A stretch of DNA of 64,000 nucleotides from an uncultured Spirochaetales bacterium (GCA_949282255.1 CASDPA010000001.1:186001-250000), one strand, 5' to 3'; shown: positions 8,971 to 19,410, counted from the stretch's first letter. Numbers and translations are program-made. The notes: a model not told the origin generated them from the sequence alone.

Positions 8971-10986
8971 TTAAACGTCGAGCATGCTTACATATTTGGC
9001 ATTTTGCTCGATATACTCTCTTCTGGGCTCAACATCTTCTCCCATGAGCATTGAGAACACCCTGTCAGCCTCTTCCGCATCTGAAAGATGGACCTGGCCT
9101 ATCATTCTCGTCTCCGGATTCATGGTTGTTTCCCAAAGCTCTTCTTTTTCCATTTCACCAAGACCTTTATAACGCTGGGCAAGAACCTTGCCTTCATCTC
9201 CCTGCGCATATTGGTTTATGATCTGTGTTTTTTCCTCTTCCTGATAAGCATAGAAAACTTTTTTTCCTATGGTGATCTTGTAAAGGGGAGGCATGGCAAA
9301 ATATACATAACCAGCTTCAATCAATGGCTTCATATATCTGAAGAAAAAAGTAAGCAGAAGTGTCCTGATATGCGATCCATCGACATCAGCATCAGCCATA
9401 ATGATAACCTTATGATACCTTACCTTGCTCAAATCGAATGTACTTTCCTCTCCAGAAGCTGCTTTTTCATCTTGAGTAGCTTTATCTTCGTTATACCTTG
9501 TTATACCTGCACCAATGGTTTGGATAACAGGATGAAGCTTTTCGTTGTTAAGAACTTTTGCTTCCTGGGCCTTTTCGACATTAAGCATTTTACCCCAAAG
9601 AGGAAGAATGGCCTGGAATCTGCTGTCACGTCCCTGCTTGGCCGTTCCGCCCGCAGAATCACCCTCGACTATAAACACCTCACACTTGGCAGGATCCTTT
9701 TCAGAACAATCTGCAAGTTTGCCAGGAAGACCGCCACCTTCTGTTTTTTTTCTTATGTTTTCTCGTGCTTTTCTTGCGGCAATCCTTCCTATAGCAGCAT
9801 TCGTCACTTTATCAAGCAGCTTGTCCAGATCTTCTGGGAATTCATCAAAATAATTTGTTAGATTTTCATAAACCAAAGAGTCTACAATACCTCTAACGGC
9901 GGAGTTACCAAGCTTCATCTTGGTCTGTCCCTCAAACTGTGGTTCAGGCAATTTTACGGAAATTATAGCGGTAAGACCTTCCGAAATATCTGAAGCCTCA
10001 AGGCTTTCAGAATACTTCTTCATGTATTTCACGCTCTTCTTAAGCTGGTTGTTCAGACACCTGGACAAAGCAGTTCTGAAACCTACAAGATGGGTTCCTC
10101 CTTCACGAGTATTGATATTGTTAACAAACGTATAGATCTTCTCATCGTATTTATCGTTATACTGGATCGATACTTCTACAGATACCTCTTTCTTTGGATT
10201 CTCGATTATACGCTTACCTTCAAATGAAATCGGTTCAAAGAGCGTGGTCTTATACTCATTGAGATATTTGACAAAAGAAGAAAGCCCACCTTCAGCATGA
10301 AGATGATCTTTTCTTATCAGCTCTCCTCTCCTGTCTTCAACATCGATGGATATGCCTTTGTTCAAATAAGAGAGTTCCCTGAACCTTGTAAGCAGAGTAT
10401 CATAGTTGAAGCTGTTTCTTTCCATAATGGAAAAATCAGGTGAAAATCTTACAAGGGTTCCTGTATTCGAACATTCACCTATACACTCAACCGGTTTCTC
10501 AGGAACACCTTTATGATAAACCTGCCTATAAACCTTTGGAGACCTGTATACTGTCACTTCCATCCAATCGGAAAGGGCATTAACGCATGATACGCCGACA
10601 CCATGAAGACCTCCGGAAACCTTGTAGGCGTTTTCATCGAACTTTCCACCGGCATGCAGCTGGGTGAGAACGACCTCGAGAGAACTCTTCTTTTCTGTTG
10701 CATGAATATCTACCGGAATTCCTCTTCCGTTATCAAGGACGGAACAGATTTCTCCATATTCGCCATTCTCAAGCGTTACGACAATCTTATCGCAATAACC
10801 TGCCATAGCTTCATCGATGGAGTTGTCAACAACCTCGTAAACAAGGTGATGAAGACCATCTATACCTGTAGATCCGATGTACATTCCAGGACGTTCACGT
10901 ACCGGTTCCAAACCTTTGAGAACTTTGATTTCTCCGCCAGTATAATGTCTGCTGGCTTCTTCTTTTCTTTCTTCTTCTTCGTTCAT
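8971..10986 (-). CDS. gyrB: DNA gyrase subunit B
   Basis: The ATPase subunit of gyrase, 671 residues. The GHKL ATPase part shows [21 protein letters not shown] and DNGRGIPV, then GLHGVG; the TOPRIM part shows VEGDSAGG and [19 protein letters not shown]; the C-terminus has the conserved RYKGLGEM segment. It is the first gene of a gyrB-gyrA operon facing away from dnaA across 235 bases. An AAAAGGAC ribosome site precedes the ATG. The N-terminus carries a short, highly charged extension (EEEERKEE) before the family homology starts. Confidence 0.97.
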   Translation of the reverse strand: MNEEEERKEEASRHYTGGEIKVLKGLEPVRERPGMYIGSTGIDGLHHLVYEVVDNSIDEAMAGYCDKIVVTLENGEYGEICSVLDNGRGIPVDIHATEKKSSLEVVLTQLHAGGKFDENAYKVSGGLHGVGVSCVNALSDWMEVTVYRSPKVYRQVYHKGVPEKPVECIGECSNTGTLVRFSPDFSIMERNSFNYDTLLTRFRELSYLNKGISIDVEDRRGELIRKDHLHAEGGLSSFVKYLNEYKTTLFEPISFEGKRIIENPKKEVSVEVSIQYNDKYDEKIYTFVNNINTREGGTHLVGFRTALSRCLNNQLKKSVKYMKKYSESLEASDISEGLTAIISVKLPEPQFEGQTKMKLGNSAVRGIVDSLVYENLTNYFDEFPEDLDKLLDKVTNAAIGRIAARKARENIRKKTEGGGLPGKLADCSEKDPAKCEVFIVEGDSAGGTAKQGRDSRFQAILPLWGKMLNVEKAQEAKVLNNEKLHPVIQTIGAGITRYNEDKATQDEKAASGEESTFDLSKVRYHKVIIMADADVDGSHIRTLLLTFFFRYMKPLIEAGYVYFAMPPLYKITIGKKVFYAYQEEEKTQIINQYAQGDEGKVLAQRYKGLGEMEKEELWETTMNPETRMIGQVHLSDAEEADRVFSMLMGEDVEPRREYIEQNAKYVSMLDV

Positions 10987-11221
10987 GTTTGTCCTTTTGA
11001 ATACATTTTAAAAAAACAATATCCAGCATAAAAAATTACAATGCCGGATAATATTGAAATTATAACTTTTTTACAAAATAAATGCAATAAAACCAGCTTT
11101 TTTTATTGTATATGCAAGTATTTGCCATAAAAAGAGTTAATTAATAAAATCAAAGAAGGCGAAAATATATCTTGAACTCATCGCTTTTGACGGTTAACAT
11201 TAATGGCACGGTACATTGAAA

Positions 11222-12568
11222 ATGCTTAAGGAAATATGGGAAAAATCTAAGGAACAGATAATGGAAAGTCTTCCTGCATCAAAAACGATGTGGTTAAAAA
11301 ATGCAGAATATGACAGCGAAGCGGATAACGTGCTGACTTTATCCGTAACCAGCTCTTTTTACCTTGATAATCTCAAGAAAAACTGTCTGAGCCAAATGGA
11401 AAACACAGTATCAGATTATGCTGGACAACCTATAAAAATTGAATTGGTCATAAATGCCAACAGAGTAAAGACAACAGAAGATGAAAAGAAAGTTAGTAAA
11501 ACTAACAATGGCTTGGATATAAAGAAAAAAGAAAAAAATGAAACTTTAAATCAAGCATATACCTTTGATAATTTCATAATAGGGGAAAATAATATTTTTG
11601 CCTGCAATGTGGCCAAAGTAATAGCAAAAAACCCCGGAACAAGCTATAACCCATGTCTTATATATGGCGGTGTAGGCCTTGGAAAAACACATCTGACCCA
11701 AGCAATAGGAAATTATGTATATGATCATAATCCTAGGATGAAGGTTATTTATGTAACTGCGGAAACATTTACAAACGAATTGATACAATCCATAACAACA
11801 AGATCTGCAAATAATAAGTTCAAATCAAAATACAGATCGGCAGATGTGCTTTTGATAGATGATATCCATTTCATCGCAAATAAGGAAACAACTCAGGAAG
11901 AGATTTTTCATACATTCAATGAGCTTACCGAAAACTATAAGCAGATAGTCGTAACATGCGATCGTCCTCTTACGGAATTGACAGGCATAAATGAACGCCT
12001 CATCACAAGATTCAGAAAAGGTGTGAGTGTGGATCTCCAACCTCCACAATATGAAACAAGAATGGCAATAGCACAAAGGATGTGTAAAGATCTTGATTTC
12101 GCAATTTCAAATGATGTTCTTGAGTTTATCTGCCTTACGATCAAAACGAATGTCAGGGATCTCCAGGGAGCCATAATGACACTCAATTCTTTTTCAAAAC
12201 TGGTTGGAAAAACAATAACAAAAGACATTGCAGCTGAGCATATAAAAAACTTCATTCCAACCCAGTTGATAAAAAATAATGATATAACTATAGATCAGAT
12301 AGTCCATCATACATCAGCCTATTTCAATGTCAACGATTATGAGTTGAGAGGAAAAGGAAGAAATAAAACCTTGACCATAGCACGTCATATATCGATGTAT
12401 CTTGCAAACGAGCTTACAAATCTATCCCTTACCGAAATAGGAAAATATTTCAACAGCAAGGATCATACAACAGTAAGTTATGCATTGAACAAGATCAAAA
12501 GCATAATCAATACTGATGAAAGTGTTAAAATTGCCATCGATAACATTTCCGAAAATCTAAAGAAATAA
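11222..12568 (+). CDS. dnaA: chromosomal replication initiator DnaA
   Basis: DnaA binds DnaA boxes and melts oriC. The protein has domain I (DnaB/partner interaction, about residues 1-85), a short linker, an AAA+ domain with Walker A GGVGLGKTH and Walker B LLIDDIHF, and a C-terminal domain IV whose DHTTVSYALNKI segment is the box-reading motif. I chose the ATG at 11222; a TTG two codons upstream is possible. No convincing Shine-Dalgarno is present. TTGACG lies about 30 bases upstream, but the -10 box is poor. The origin follows directly. Confidence 0.96.
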   Translation: MLKEIWEKSKEQIMESLPASKTMWLKNAEYDSEADNVLTLSVTSSFYLDNLKKNCLSQMENTVSDYAGQPIKIELVINANRVKTTEDEKKVSKTNNGLDIKKKEKNETLNQAYTFDNFIIGENNIFACNVAKVIAKNPGTSYNPCLIYGGVGLGKTHLTQAIGNYVYDHNPRMKVIYVTAETFTNELIQSITTRSANNKFKSKYRSADVLLIDDIHFIANKETTQEEIFHTFNELTENYKQIVVTCDRPLTELTGINERLITRFRKGVSVDLQPPQYETRMAIAQRMCKDLDFAISNDVLEFICLTIKTNVRDLQGAIMTLNSFSKLVGKTITKDIAAEHIKNFIPTQLIKNNDITIDQIVHHTSAYFNVNDYELRGKGRNKTLTIARHISMYLANELTNLSLTEIGKYFNSKDHTTVSYALNKIKSIINTDESVKIAIDNISENLKK

Positions 12569-12998
12569 TGCTCTGCCTCTGAAATTCAGAGGTAGATAGA
12601 TTCATTATCGAAATTTTTTTATAACAGGCAATATTATTTATCAATTTTGTATTGTTATTAAATCTTATAAAAAAAATTAAAAATATTTTTACGTAATAGG
12701 TGTGAAAAACCTGTGGAAAACTAGTTAGAAACCCGTTAAAAAGTGGTGTAAAAACACTGCATTTCGGTTAAAAACCAGGAGAAAAACACGAAAATTTTTG
12801 TGGAAAACTTTGCAACATTGTGTTTAAAATTAAGCGTGAGTGTGAAAATGGTGAAAAAAACCTTTATTTTTTCACGGAGTTTTCCACAACGTAAACAACG
12901 TTTACAAAAAAAATTAATATAGGTTATTCACGTTTTCACATGCACTACTACAACTACTGATATTGATATATAATAACAGTTATAAGGAGAGAAAAAAC
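12569..12998. other. replication origin oriC
   Basis: The 430-base gap between dnaA and dnaN holds no gene. It has an AT-rich stretch (about 12605-12695) suited to unwinding and three exact TTTTCCACA-type boxes: 12712-12720 and 12799-12807 on the minus strand, 12880-12888 on the plus strand. Related words TGTGAAAAA (12701-12709), TTTTTCACG (12868-12876) and TTATTCACG (12924-12932) surround them. The dnaA-dnaN setting and these boxes make it the natural origin. The GGAG ribosome site of dnaN lies at its right end. Confidence 0.85.
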
Positions 12999-14102
12999 AT
13001 GAAATTCATCTGTTCATGCGAAAGCCTTAAAAAAGAAATTGGATACGCAATAAATTTCACAACAAAAAGAAATGCACTTGCCATAACAAGCAACGTACTT
13101 CTCGAGAACCAAAATAATATCCTTACAATAAAAAGCACTGACGGAAAAAATGGTTTCGTGGGAAGAATTGAAGTAGAAACAATAATTCCTGGTTCGACAA
13201 CAGTAATATGTGAAAAGCTGTTCGATGTTCTTAAAAATATCTCTTCTGATATTTCCTTGGAATTCTCAGAAGAAAATGAAAAGCTTTCCATAAAAAACAG
13301 TACAGACAGCAAATTCCTGATAAACATAAGAACAATATCTTCTGAAAAATTTCCTGATATGCAGGAATTTGTTGAAGATGATTATTTTACAATAGGACAA
13401 AGCGATTTCTTCGATATGGTTGACAAGACAAGCTTTGCTGTAAGTCGTGATGAATCCAGATATTTCCTTACCGGTGTTTATATGGAAAAGAAGGATGACA
13501 AAGTTGTAATGGTTGCAACCGACGGAAAAAGACTTGCCTGTGTTAAAAGGGTTTTTGAAAATGAGATTCCTACTTTTACCCCTTCAATCCTTTCCACCCA
13601 ATTCTTATCCAATTTAAGGATGATAGGATCTGGTGATGGTGTGATGAGTCTTGCATTCAAAAATTCTTATGCATACGCAAATATAGAAGGTCATTTCATA
13701 TATTCTCTAATAATAACAGGAAACTATCCCAATTATGAAAGAGTCATACCGAAAGAATTTTCCAGCAGATGCAGGCTGAACACTTCCGATATGCTTGATG
13801 CAATAAATCTTATTTCTGTCATGATAGAAATGAAAAGTAAAAAAATCTTTTTCGATATAAATCATGATGGTGTGATGGTATCTGGCGAAGACAATGACGG
13901 AGACAGCAAGAACATAATAAAATGTGATTATGAAGGCCCTGAAGTAAAGCTTAGTTTCAATTACAATTTTCTTCAGGAATCAATAAAGAAAATCGATAGC
14001 GAAGAGTTTAATCTCTGCTTTAATTCCAGTAATTCCGCAATCGGTCTTCTTAGTGAACCTGAAAAAGATTACATTTTCATAATAATGCCGATGCAGGCAT
14101 GA
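12999..14102 (+). CDS. dnaN: DNA polymerase III beta subunit (sliding clamp)
   Basis: A ring-shaped processivity clamp of 367 residues with the three repeated clamp domains of the family. The C-terminus ends YIFIIMPMQA, close to the usual I-M-P-M-R clamp ending. The start is set at ATG 12999 because AAGGAG lies 8 bases upstream; an in-frame codon 12 residues earlier has no ribosome site and adds residues unlike the family. recF follows 7 bases after the stop, so dnaN, recF and the DUF721 gene form one operon downstream of oriC. Confidence 0.96.
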   Translation: MKFICSCESLKKEIGYAINFTTKRNALAITSNVLLENQNNILTIKSTDGKNGFVGRIEVETIIPGSTTVICEKLFDVLKNISSDISLEFSEENEKLSIKNSTDSKFLINIRTISSEKFPDMQEFVEDDYFTIGQSDFFDMVDKTSFAVSRDESRYFLTGVYMEKKDDKVVMVATDGKRLACVKRVFENEIPTFTPSILSTQFLSNLRMIGSGDGVMSLAFKNSYAYANIEGHFIYSLIITGNYPNYERVIPKEFSSRCRLNTSDMLDAINLISVMIEMKSKKIFFDINHDGVMVSGEDNDGDSKNIIKCDYEGPEVKLSFNYNFLQESIKKIDSEEFNLCFNSSNSAIGLLSEPEKDYIFIIMPMQA

Positions 14103-14109
14103 ACCTCAG

Positions 14110-15192
14110 ATGAGATTCAAATCAGTAAAAATTGAAAATTTCAGAAACATATCCTCCGTGTCAGTTGAAACCGATGCAGAGGATATAGTTCTTATAGGTT
14201 CCAACGGTCAAGGAAAAACAAATTTTCTGGAAGTCTTATATGTCTTATGCTATGGATCATCATTCAGGACATCGTATCTTAAGGAAGCTGTGAGACATGG
14301 TGAAGAAGGATTTCTTCTTGAAGCTAAATTCCAAAATGATTTTGAAGAGATTCAAAACATTAAATTTGTATTTGAAAAAAATAAGAGATATATAGAAATA
14401 GATGGTAAGGAAGTAAAGGATAGGAAGGAGCTTATATACCAATTTCCTTGCATAGTTTTTTGCCACGAAGATATAGATTTTATAAAAGGTGAACCGGAAA
14501 CCAGAAGAAAATTCTTCGATCAAACAATGAGCCTCTATTCACCTTTGTTCTTTGATGATCTCAGATCATATAGAAATGTTCTTGCTAAACGTAATGCTGC
14601 AATAAAAAATTGCCAATACGATATTATTCCAATATATGACATCAAGCTTTCAGATATAGGCTTTTCTATAATGAAAGAAAGAAAAAAAGCTGTGGAGGAT
14701 TTCAACAGCATATTTCCTTATTTGTATAAGAAGGTATCAAAAGGGGATGACGACCTTTGCATAGTTTATCAAAGCTCATGGATGGATGTAAAAGATAAGG
14801 ATGAGATCATTAGGCTTCTTGATGAAAAAAGAGAAGTCGATATCAAAATGGCTACAACCACATCCGGAGTGCACAGGGATAGGTTTCTTGTAAAAAACTC
14901 ATATGGCATATTTAGTCAAATAGGATCCACTGGACAATTGAGATTATGTTCCCTGATATTCCGCATAGCAGAAGCAGAATCCTTTTATAGGATGACTGGT
15001 AAAAAGCCTATATTGCTTTTGGATGATGTATTGTTGGAATTAGATGATGAAAAGAGAGCTTTATTCTTAGATAATCTTTCAATATACAGCCAATCATTCT
15101 TTACATTTCTTCCCAGGGAAAATTACTTTAATGACGAACATAAGAAGCCTATGTGCTACAATGTCAAAAACGGAGGTTTTACACTTGTCTGA
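14110..15192 (+). CDS. recF: DNA replication and repair protein RecF
   Basis: An SMC-like ATPase that loads RecA at gaps. The 360-residue protein opens with the RecF pattern LKIENFRN-like KSVKIENFRNISS, then Walker A GSNGQGKTNFLE near residue 34. The signature-type STGQLRLCSLIFR occurs near residue 277 and the Walker B region LLLDDVLLELDDEKR near residue 301. It lies between dnaN and a DUF721 gene whose start overlaps its last codons. Length matches the family. Confidence 0.95.
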   Translation: MRFKSVKIENFRNISSVSVETDAEDIVLIGSNGQGKTNFLEVLYVLCYGSSFRTSYLKEAVRHGEEGFLLEAKFQNDFEEIQNIKFVFEKNKRYIEIDGKEVKDRKELIYQFPCIVFCHEDIDFIKGEPETRRKFFDQTMSLYSPLFFDDLRSYRNVLAKRNAAIKNCQYDIIPIYDIKLSDIGFSIMKERKKAVEDFNSIFPYLYKKVSKGDDDLCIVYQSSWMDVKDKDEIIRLLDEKREVDIKMATTTSGVHRDRFLVKNSYGIFSQIGSTGQLRLCSLIFRIAEAESFYRMTGKKPILLLDDVLLELDDEKRALFLDNLSIYSQSFFTFLPRENYFNDEHKKPMCYNVKNGGFTLV

Positions 15193-15487
15193 TAAGCTTT
15201 ATAAAGATGCTAAGGAAGTTGTATCCTCGGTTTTGGAAGAAGTCATAGGCAATATAGAAAAAAGGCCTTTTAGAATATGTGAAAGATGGAATGATGTAGT
15301 TGGTCCGAATCTTAAGGATTTTTGCGAATTCGAAAAAGTTTCCAAAAAAACGCTTTATATAAACGTATTCAGCCATAATTATACAACTTATGTTCTGATG
15401 AACAAAAATTCGATAATAAGAAAATTCAATTCTTTTTATCCTGATCTCAAAGTGGGCAGCATAAAGGTATTTTGCAATCAGGATTAA
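15185..15487 (+). CDS. DUF721 (DciA-like) protein
   Basis: A 100-residue protein matching DUF721, the family that includes the DciA helicase loader-like proteins that interact with replicative helicase DnaB. The start is a TTG at 15185 because CGGAGG lies 8 bases upstream and the gene then overlaps recF by 8 bases; longer in-frame versions would extend inside recF. The core pattern RICERWNDVVGPNLKDFCEF-like segment near residue 40 is the DUF721 hallmark. The neighbourhood dnaA-dnaN-recF-DUF721 is common in spirochaetes and actinobacteria. Function here is inferred from family and context. Confidence 0.8.
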   Translation: MSDKLYKDAKEVVSSVLEEVIGNIEKRPFRICERWNDVVGPNLKDFCEFEKVSKKTLYINVFSHNYTTYVLMNKNSIIRKFNSFYPDLKVGSIKVFCNQD

Positions 15488-15517
15488 TTTTTTGAATAAA
15501 AAAGAATAGAATATCTA

Positions 15518-15546
15518 TTGACCTGTATCCTAACAGTCTGTAAAAT
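15518..15546 (+). promoter_or_regulatory. promoter of rpmH-rnpA-yidC-jag
   Basis: TTGACC, exact 17-base spacer, TAAAAT, about 75 bases before rpmH. Confidence 0.75.
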
Positions 15547-15620
15547 TCAATGACTGGACACCTGTGTCTTTTTAAAAATGAAAAAAATTAACGCATAAGC
15601 GGAAATATTGGAGATTACCC

Positions 15621-15788
15621 ATGAGTTACAAAGGCAAGAGAACTTATCAGCCAAGTAAGATGAAGAGAACCAGAAAGTTTGGTTTCCGTGCAAGAATGGC
15701 TACAAAGGGTGGACGTCTGGTACTTGCTCGCAGAAGGGCAAAGGGCAGATACAACCTCACTGTCAGCGATGAGAAAAAGCCTTACTAA
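15621..15788 (+). CDS. rpmH: 50S ribosomal protein L34
   Basis: A short gene encoding 55 residues. The protein starts [19 protein letters not shown] and continues [20 protein letters not shown], which is the L34 pattern, with a longer C-terminal tail ([12 protein letters not shown]) than the usual 44-46 residues. GGAG lies 8 bases before the ATG. It is the first gene after a strong promoter, and its last 20 bases also encode the start of rnpA in another frame. Confidence 0.95.
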   Translation: MSYKGKRTYQPSKMKRTRKFGFRARMATKGGRLVLARRRAKGRYNLTVSDEKKPY

Positions 15789-16134
15789 GACTGAAATCAT
15801 CAGAAAAAGAGACGATATTGATCGCATTTTCAAGCAAGGAAAGCGTTTTTCTTGTGAGGGAATGCGATTAATTGCTCTTTATAACAATCTTGGTTTCGAT
15901 AGGTTTATCGTTATTCCTGCAAAGCATTATGGGAATTCAGTAGAAAGAAATCTTGTAAGACGTAGAGCTAAAGAGATATTCAGATGCTGGCCAAACAGAT
16001 TGTTTAAGGATCAGTCCTCTTCTAAATATTCAGGCTTAGATTTGGTCTTGGTGGTGTATCCAGGAAGGGTTTCCGATTTTTCCTTGCTTGAGTCCAATTT
16101 CAATCATCTGTTGGACAGGTTGGATCGGAAATAG
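15769..16134 (+). CDS. rnpA: ribonuclease P protein component
   Basis: The protein subunit of RNase P, which matures the 5' ends of tRNAs. The chosen start is ATG 15769, giving 121 residues that begin [16 protein letters not shown]; this overlaps rpmH by 20 bases. A longer in-frame ORF begins inside rpmH but encodes residues unlike the family. The RNR signature reads [18 protein letters not shown] near residue 56. yidD, often found next, is absent: only 83 bases separate rnpA from yidC and they hold no ORF. Confidence 0.92.
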   Translation: MRKSLTKTEIIRKRDDIDRIFKQGKRFSCEGMRLIALYNNLGFDRFIVIPAKHYGNSVERNLVRRRAKEIFRCWPNRLFKDQSSSKYSGLDLVLVVYPGRVSDFSLLESNFNHLLDRLDRK

Positions 16135-16217
16135 TTCCTTTTTCCTCTTCATGCAGAGTTCCTATTCCTACCTTCTAAATACACGACTTCACTTTTTTCA
16201 TCAATAAAGGAGAAAAA

Positions 16218-18041
16218 ATGGATAGGAATACTGTTATTGCAATCGTTTTATCAGCAATTGTAATCATAGCAGCAACAACAATACAGGCAGTGTTTTTCAC
16301 TCCTGAAATCGATTATGAAGCACTGGAAACCCAGCAGACGGTTGAAACCGATACTGCTGTTGTTTCCTCTTCCACTGAAGCATCTAAAGCTTATGGAACT
16401 TTATTCAAAGAGGTTGGGGACCAACCATCCATTGATAAATTCCATATAGAAAACGATGTTATAGATGTAACATTCGATCCATCAGGTGCAACTGTAAGCA
16501 GCGTCAAACTCAAGGAGCATAAAACAAATGGACAGCCTTCAGAGTTCATATTCAAGGATGAAGGTTCTGTTGGTGCTTTCATGCTTTATGCCGGAAATGA
16601 TAGGACCAATCCCATAGATGCAGCTTTCAATTATGATGTGAAGCAGATATCCGTTGATGACGGAAATATAATCCAGGTGACTTTCTATCGTGATTTCATG
16701 GATACGGAAACAGGTGGTATATTCACTATAAGAAAGATTTTTGCAATACCTCAAAATGATGAATACATGATTCAGCTTGTTGTCGATATAGATACTGCTG
16801 ACGGATCTTCCATTCCACTGAGTTTCAATGGTGATTGTTATAGTCTAAGCTTCGGACCACAGGTTGGACCTGAGTTTGACAACCTCACAAGTAATTATGA
16901 TTATAGAAGGGTAAGCGTTCTCAGAAACGACAAAGGAAGCAAAACCAATGTCAAATACGATAAGAGCGGCGTATATACCTATGTTCCTGAAAAAGAGGAT
17001 GAATATCTCGATTGGATGAGTCTTGGTGGAAAGTATTTTGTTGCAATCGCAATTCCTGAGACAGATGGCATAATAAGTGAATATACTGCTACAAACACTA
17101 CAAAAGAAGAAGGTGTAAGCCAAGAAAATTATATTTATCTCACAAGAGAAGCGACATCAGCTTCTTCAGTGAAAGATGTCTATTCCTATTATCTTGGACC
17201 TCAAAGCAGCAGCGATCTTGTAAAATATGACAGAGCGCAGGACAATATATTCGGATTAAGCGAGCATAGGCTGAAGAAGGCATCCGATACCAGCTGGCTT
17301 GGCTGGCTTGAGACAATACTCAAATGGTGCCTTACCTTGATTTACAAGGTTATTCCAAATTATGGTGTCGCCATAATAATCATGACCATCATAATCAAGC
17401 TTCTTCTTCATCCTCTTACAAAGAGAAGTATGGAATCGACAGCCAAGATGGGAGCTCTTCAGCCTAAGATAAATGAGATAAAGGAACGTTTCCCTGATGA
17501 TCCCCAGGCTCAGAATCTTGCTATGGCCAAGCTTTATAAGGAAGAGAACATCAAGCCTATGAGCTCATGCTGGCCAATGCTGATCCAGTTCCCGATCCTT
17601 ATCGCTTTCTACGGCCTTCTTAATAACAATATAGATCTCCGTGGAGCAATGTTCATTCCTGGATGGATCACAGACCTTTCCATACCTGAAACCGTCTATA
17701 CGCTTCCGTTCAATATTCCATTCTTGGGAAACAAAATCCATTTGCTTCCGATACTTTATACTGTAAGCATGATTTTCAGTATGAAGATAACCCAGCAGGG
17801 TACTTCGGCTGCAGCAGGTCAAGCTGGAATGATGAATTTCATGACATATGGCATGCCTATAATATTCTTCTTTATTCTTTATAATGCACCTTCCGGTCTC
17901 CTTGTTTATTGGTCTGTGATGAACGTAATCTCGATTGGAACGCAGATTTATGTCAATAAGAAGAAAGGAAGCCAATTCAAGCTTGAAGAAGCAAAGAAGG
18001 AAGCTGATAGGCTTGCATCAAAGAAGAAAAAGAGAAGGTAA
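16218..18041 (+). CDS. yidC: membrane protein insertase YidC
   Basis: YidC inserts and folds inner-membrane proteins. The 607-residue protein has the layout of diderm bacteria: an N-terminal membrane helix (about residues 7-27), a large periplasmic domain (about 50-360), and a conserved C-terminal core of five helices with the hydrophilic loop RSMESTAKMGALQPKI. The lysine- and arginine-rich tail KKEADRLASKKKKRR can contact the ribosome. AAAGGAG precedes the ATG. It lies between rnpA and jag. Confidence 0.96.
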   Translation: MDRNTVIAIVLSAIVIIAATTIQAVFFTPEIDYEALETQQTVETDTAVVSSSTEASKAYGTLFKEVGDQPSIDKFHIENDVIDVTFDPSGATVSSVKLKEHKTNGQPSEFIFKDEGSVGAFMLYAGNDRTNPIDAAFNYDVKQISVDDGNIIQVTFYRDFMDTETGGIFTIRKIFAIPQNDEYMIQLVVDIDTADGSSIPLSFNGDCYSLSFGPQVGPEFDNLTSNYDYRRVSVLRNDKGSKTNVKYDKSGVYTYVPEKEDEYLDWMSLGGKYFVAIAIPETDGIISEYTATNTTKEEGVSQENYIYLTREATSASSVKDVYSYYLGPQSSSDLVKYDRAQDNIFGLSEHRLKKASDTSWLGWLETILKWCLTLIYKVIPNYGVAIIIMTIIIKLLLHPLTKRSMESTAKMGALQPKINEIKERFPDDPQAQNLAMAKLYKEENIKPMSSCWPMLIQFPILIAFYGLLNNNIDLRGAMFIPGWITDLSIPETVYTLPFNIPFLGNKIHLLPILYTVSMIFSMKITQQGTSAAAGQAGMMNFMTYGMPIIFFFILYNAPSGLLVYWSVMNVISIGTQIYVNKKKGSQFKLEEAKKEADRLASKKKKRR

Positions 18042-18048
18042 TATATAA

Positions 18049-18753
18049 ATGTGCAAAGAATTTGAAGGGAGGACCGAAGCAGAAGCCTTGCAGAAGGCTC
18101 GTGAAGAGCTGGGTCTTAAAAATGATGATGTATATGTGGAGGTTCTTGAAGAGGTCAAAAAGACCATCTTCAAGAAAGGATATGTCAAAATCCGCGTATA
18201 TTACGGGGAAGATGGTGATTCTTCAGGATCCGATTTGGAAGATAATTCCAAGGATGGTGATATGATACCTGGACAGGTGCTTGAAGCGGAAAACGATTTT
18301 GAAAGGAAAACAATAGATTATATTTCCACTTTGATAAAGAAAATGGGTTATGAAGCTTCAGTAACTATAAATTATAGAAAGGATAACAAGATTGGAATCA
18401 ACATCGATAGTCCTGATTCAAGCATCATAATCGGAAGAAAGGGAAAGAATCTTGATGCAATACAGCTTCTTGCCAACGTATATGCCGGTAATATAGATGA
18501 GGATGTCAAAATCGTAATCGATAGTGAAAATTACAGAATGCGTCATGAGGAACAGATTGTAAGGAATGCATACAAGGCAGCCGAATATGTGAAAAGGACA
18601 GGAAGAAGCAAGCTTCTTGATCCAATGAATCCTTTTGAACGCAGACTTGTGCATACTGCATTGAATGATTTCAAGGGCGTCGATACCAAAAGTGAAGGGG
18701 AAGGCCTTTATAAGCAGGTTAGGATAATTCCTTTCAAGGAAATCGAAAAATAA
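18049..18753 (+). CDS. jag: Jag/KhpB-type RNA-binding protein
   Basis: A 234-residue RNA-binding protein with the Jag N-terminal domain (FEGRTEAEALQKAREELG), a KH domain carrying the GxxG loop as IIGRKGKNLDAIQ near residue 126, and an R3H domain with NPFERRLVHTAL near residue 199. In Gram-positive bacteria Jag/KhpB partners KhpA and affects cell division and envelope gene expression; the role in spirochaetes is not known to me. It starts 8 bases after yidC, with only a weak ribosome site, so translation is probably coupled. A terminator follows. Confidence 0.92.
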   Translation: MCKEFEGRTEAEALQKAREELGLKNDDVYVEVLEEVKKTIFKKGYVKIRVYYGEDGDSSGSDLEDNSKDGDMIPGQVLEAENDFERKTIDYISTLIKKMGYEASVTINYRKDNKIGINIDSPDSSIIIGRKGKNLDAIQLLANVYAGNIDEDVKIVIDSENYRMRHEEQIVRNAYKAAEYVKRTGRSKLLDPMNPFERRLVHTALNDFKGVDTKSEGEGLYKQVRIIPFKEIEK

Positions 18754-18766
18754 ATTACTGGTTATT

Positions 18767-18799
18767 TTTCTCCGGTATGGATGCCGGAGAAATTTTTTT
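18767..18799 (+). terminator. terminator of the rpmH-jag operon
   Basis: A 9-bp stem (TTTCTCCGG with CCGGAGAAA), an 8-base loop and a run of T. Confidence 0.85.
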
Positions 18800-18813
18800 A
18801 CTTGGTATGCTTA

Positions 18814-18848
18814 TTAAAAAAAGGTAGGACGAACCTACCTTTTTTGAT
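18814..18848. terminator. bidirectional terminator below rubrerythrin
   Basis: A 10-bp stem (AAAAGGTAGG with CCTACCTTTT) around a five-base loop, with A and T tracts on both sides. It ends the perR-rubrerythrin transcript on the minus strand. Confidence 0.8.
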
Positions 18849-18865
18849 TTTCATTATTACTCAAA

Positions 18866-19408
18866 TCAATAGTTCTTTCCGAGAAGCTCGAAATATGCCT
18901 GAGGATGAGCACATACAGGGCAAACTCCAGGAGCAGCCTTTCCTACATGGATGTGTCCGCAGTTTCTGCACTTCCAGATCATTTCTCCATCTCTTGAGAA
19001 TACTAATCCTTCTTCAACATTCTTTAAGAGAGCAAGATATCTTTCCTCATGCTCCTTTTCAATCTTTGCAACACCCTTGAAAAGAGCTGCGATCTTTGTG
19101 AAACCTTCTTCCTCGGCTTCTTTTGCAAATGTTGCATACATATCGGTCCATTCATAGTTCTCACCAGCTGCAGCATCCTTCAGGTTCTCTGTTGTTGATG
19201 GGATCTCTCCGCTGTCATGAAGAAGCTTGAACCAGAGCTTTGCATGCTCTTTCTCATTCTCTGCTGTTTCAAGGAAGATTGCAGCAATCTGCTCATATCC
19301 TTCCTTCTTTGCTTTGGAAGCATAGTAGGTGTACTTATTCCTTGCCTGGCTCTCGCCTGCAAACGCCGTCTGAAGATTCTTTTCAGTCTTTGATCCTTTC
19401 AGTTCCAT
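18866..19408 (-). CDS. rbr: rubrerythrin
   Basis: Rubrerythrin is a di-iron NADH peroxidase that detoxifies hydrogen peroxide in anaerobes. The 180-residue protein has the ferritin-like domain with [12 protein letters not shown] and ENEKEH, then [10 protein letters not shown], and a C-terminal rubredoxin domain with CRNCG and [12 protein letters not shown] start it at ATG 19408, two bases after the perR stop, where AAGGAG inside perR serves as ribosome site; eight extra upstream residues are not supported. The partner gene is its likely regulator, which supports a peroxide-defence role and an anaerobic lifestyle. Confidence 0.95.
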   Translation of the reverse strand: MELKGSKTEKNLQTAFAGESQARNKYTYYASKAKKEGYEQIAAIFLETAENEKEHAKLWFKLLHDSGEIPSTTENLKDAAAGENYEWTDMYATFAKEAEEEGFTKIAALFKGVAKIEKEHEERYLALLKNVEEGLVFSRDGEMIWKCRNCGHIHVGKAAPGVCPVCAHPQAYFELLGKNY

Positions 19409-19410
19409 TT

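Noticed and set aside
9088-9861. A 257-codon plus-strand ORF inside gyrB
   Set aside because: Antisense shadow of gyrB with no recognisable domain.
16135-16217. yidD between rnpA and yidC
   Set aside because: The gap is only 83 bases and has no coding potential; the gene is absent here.
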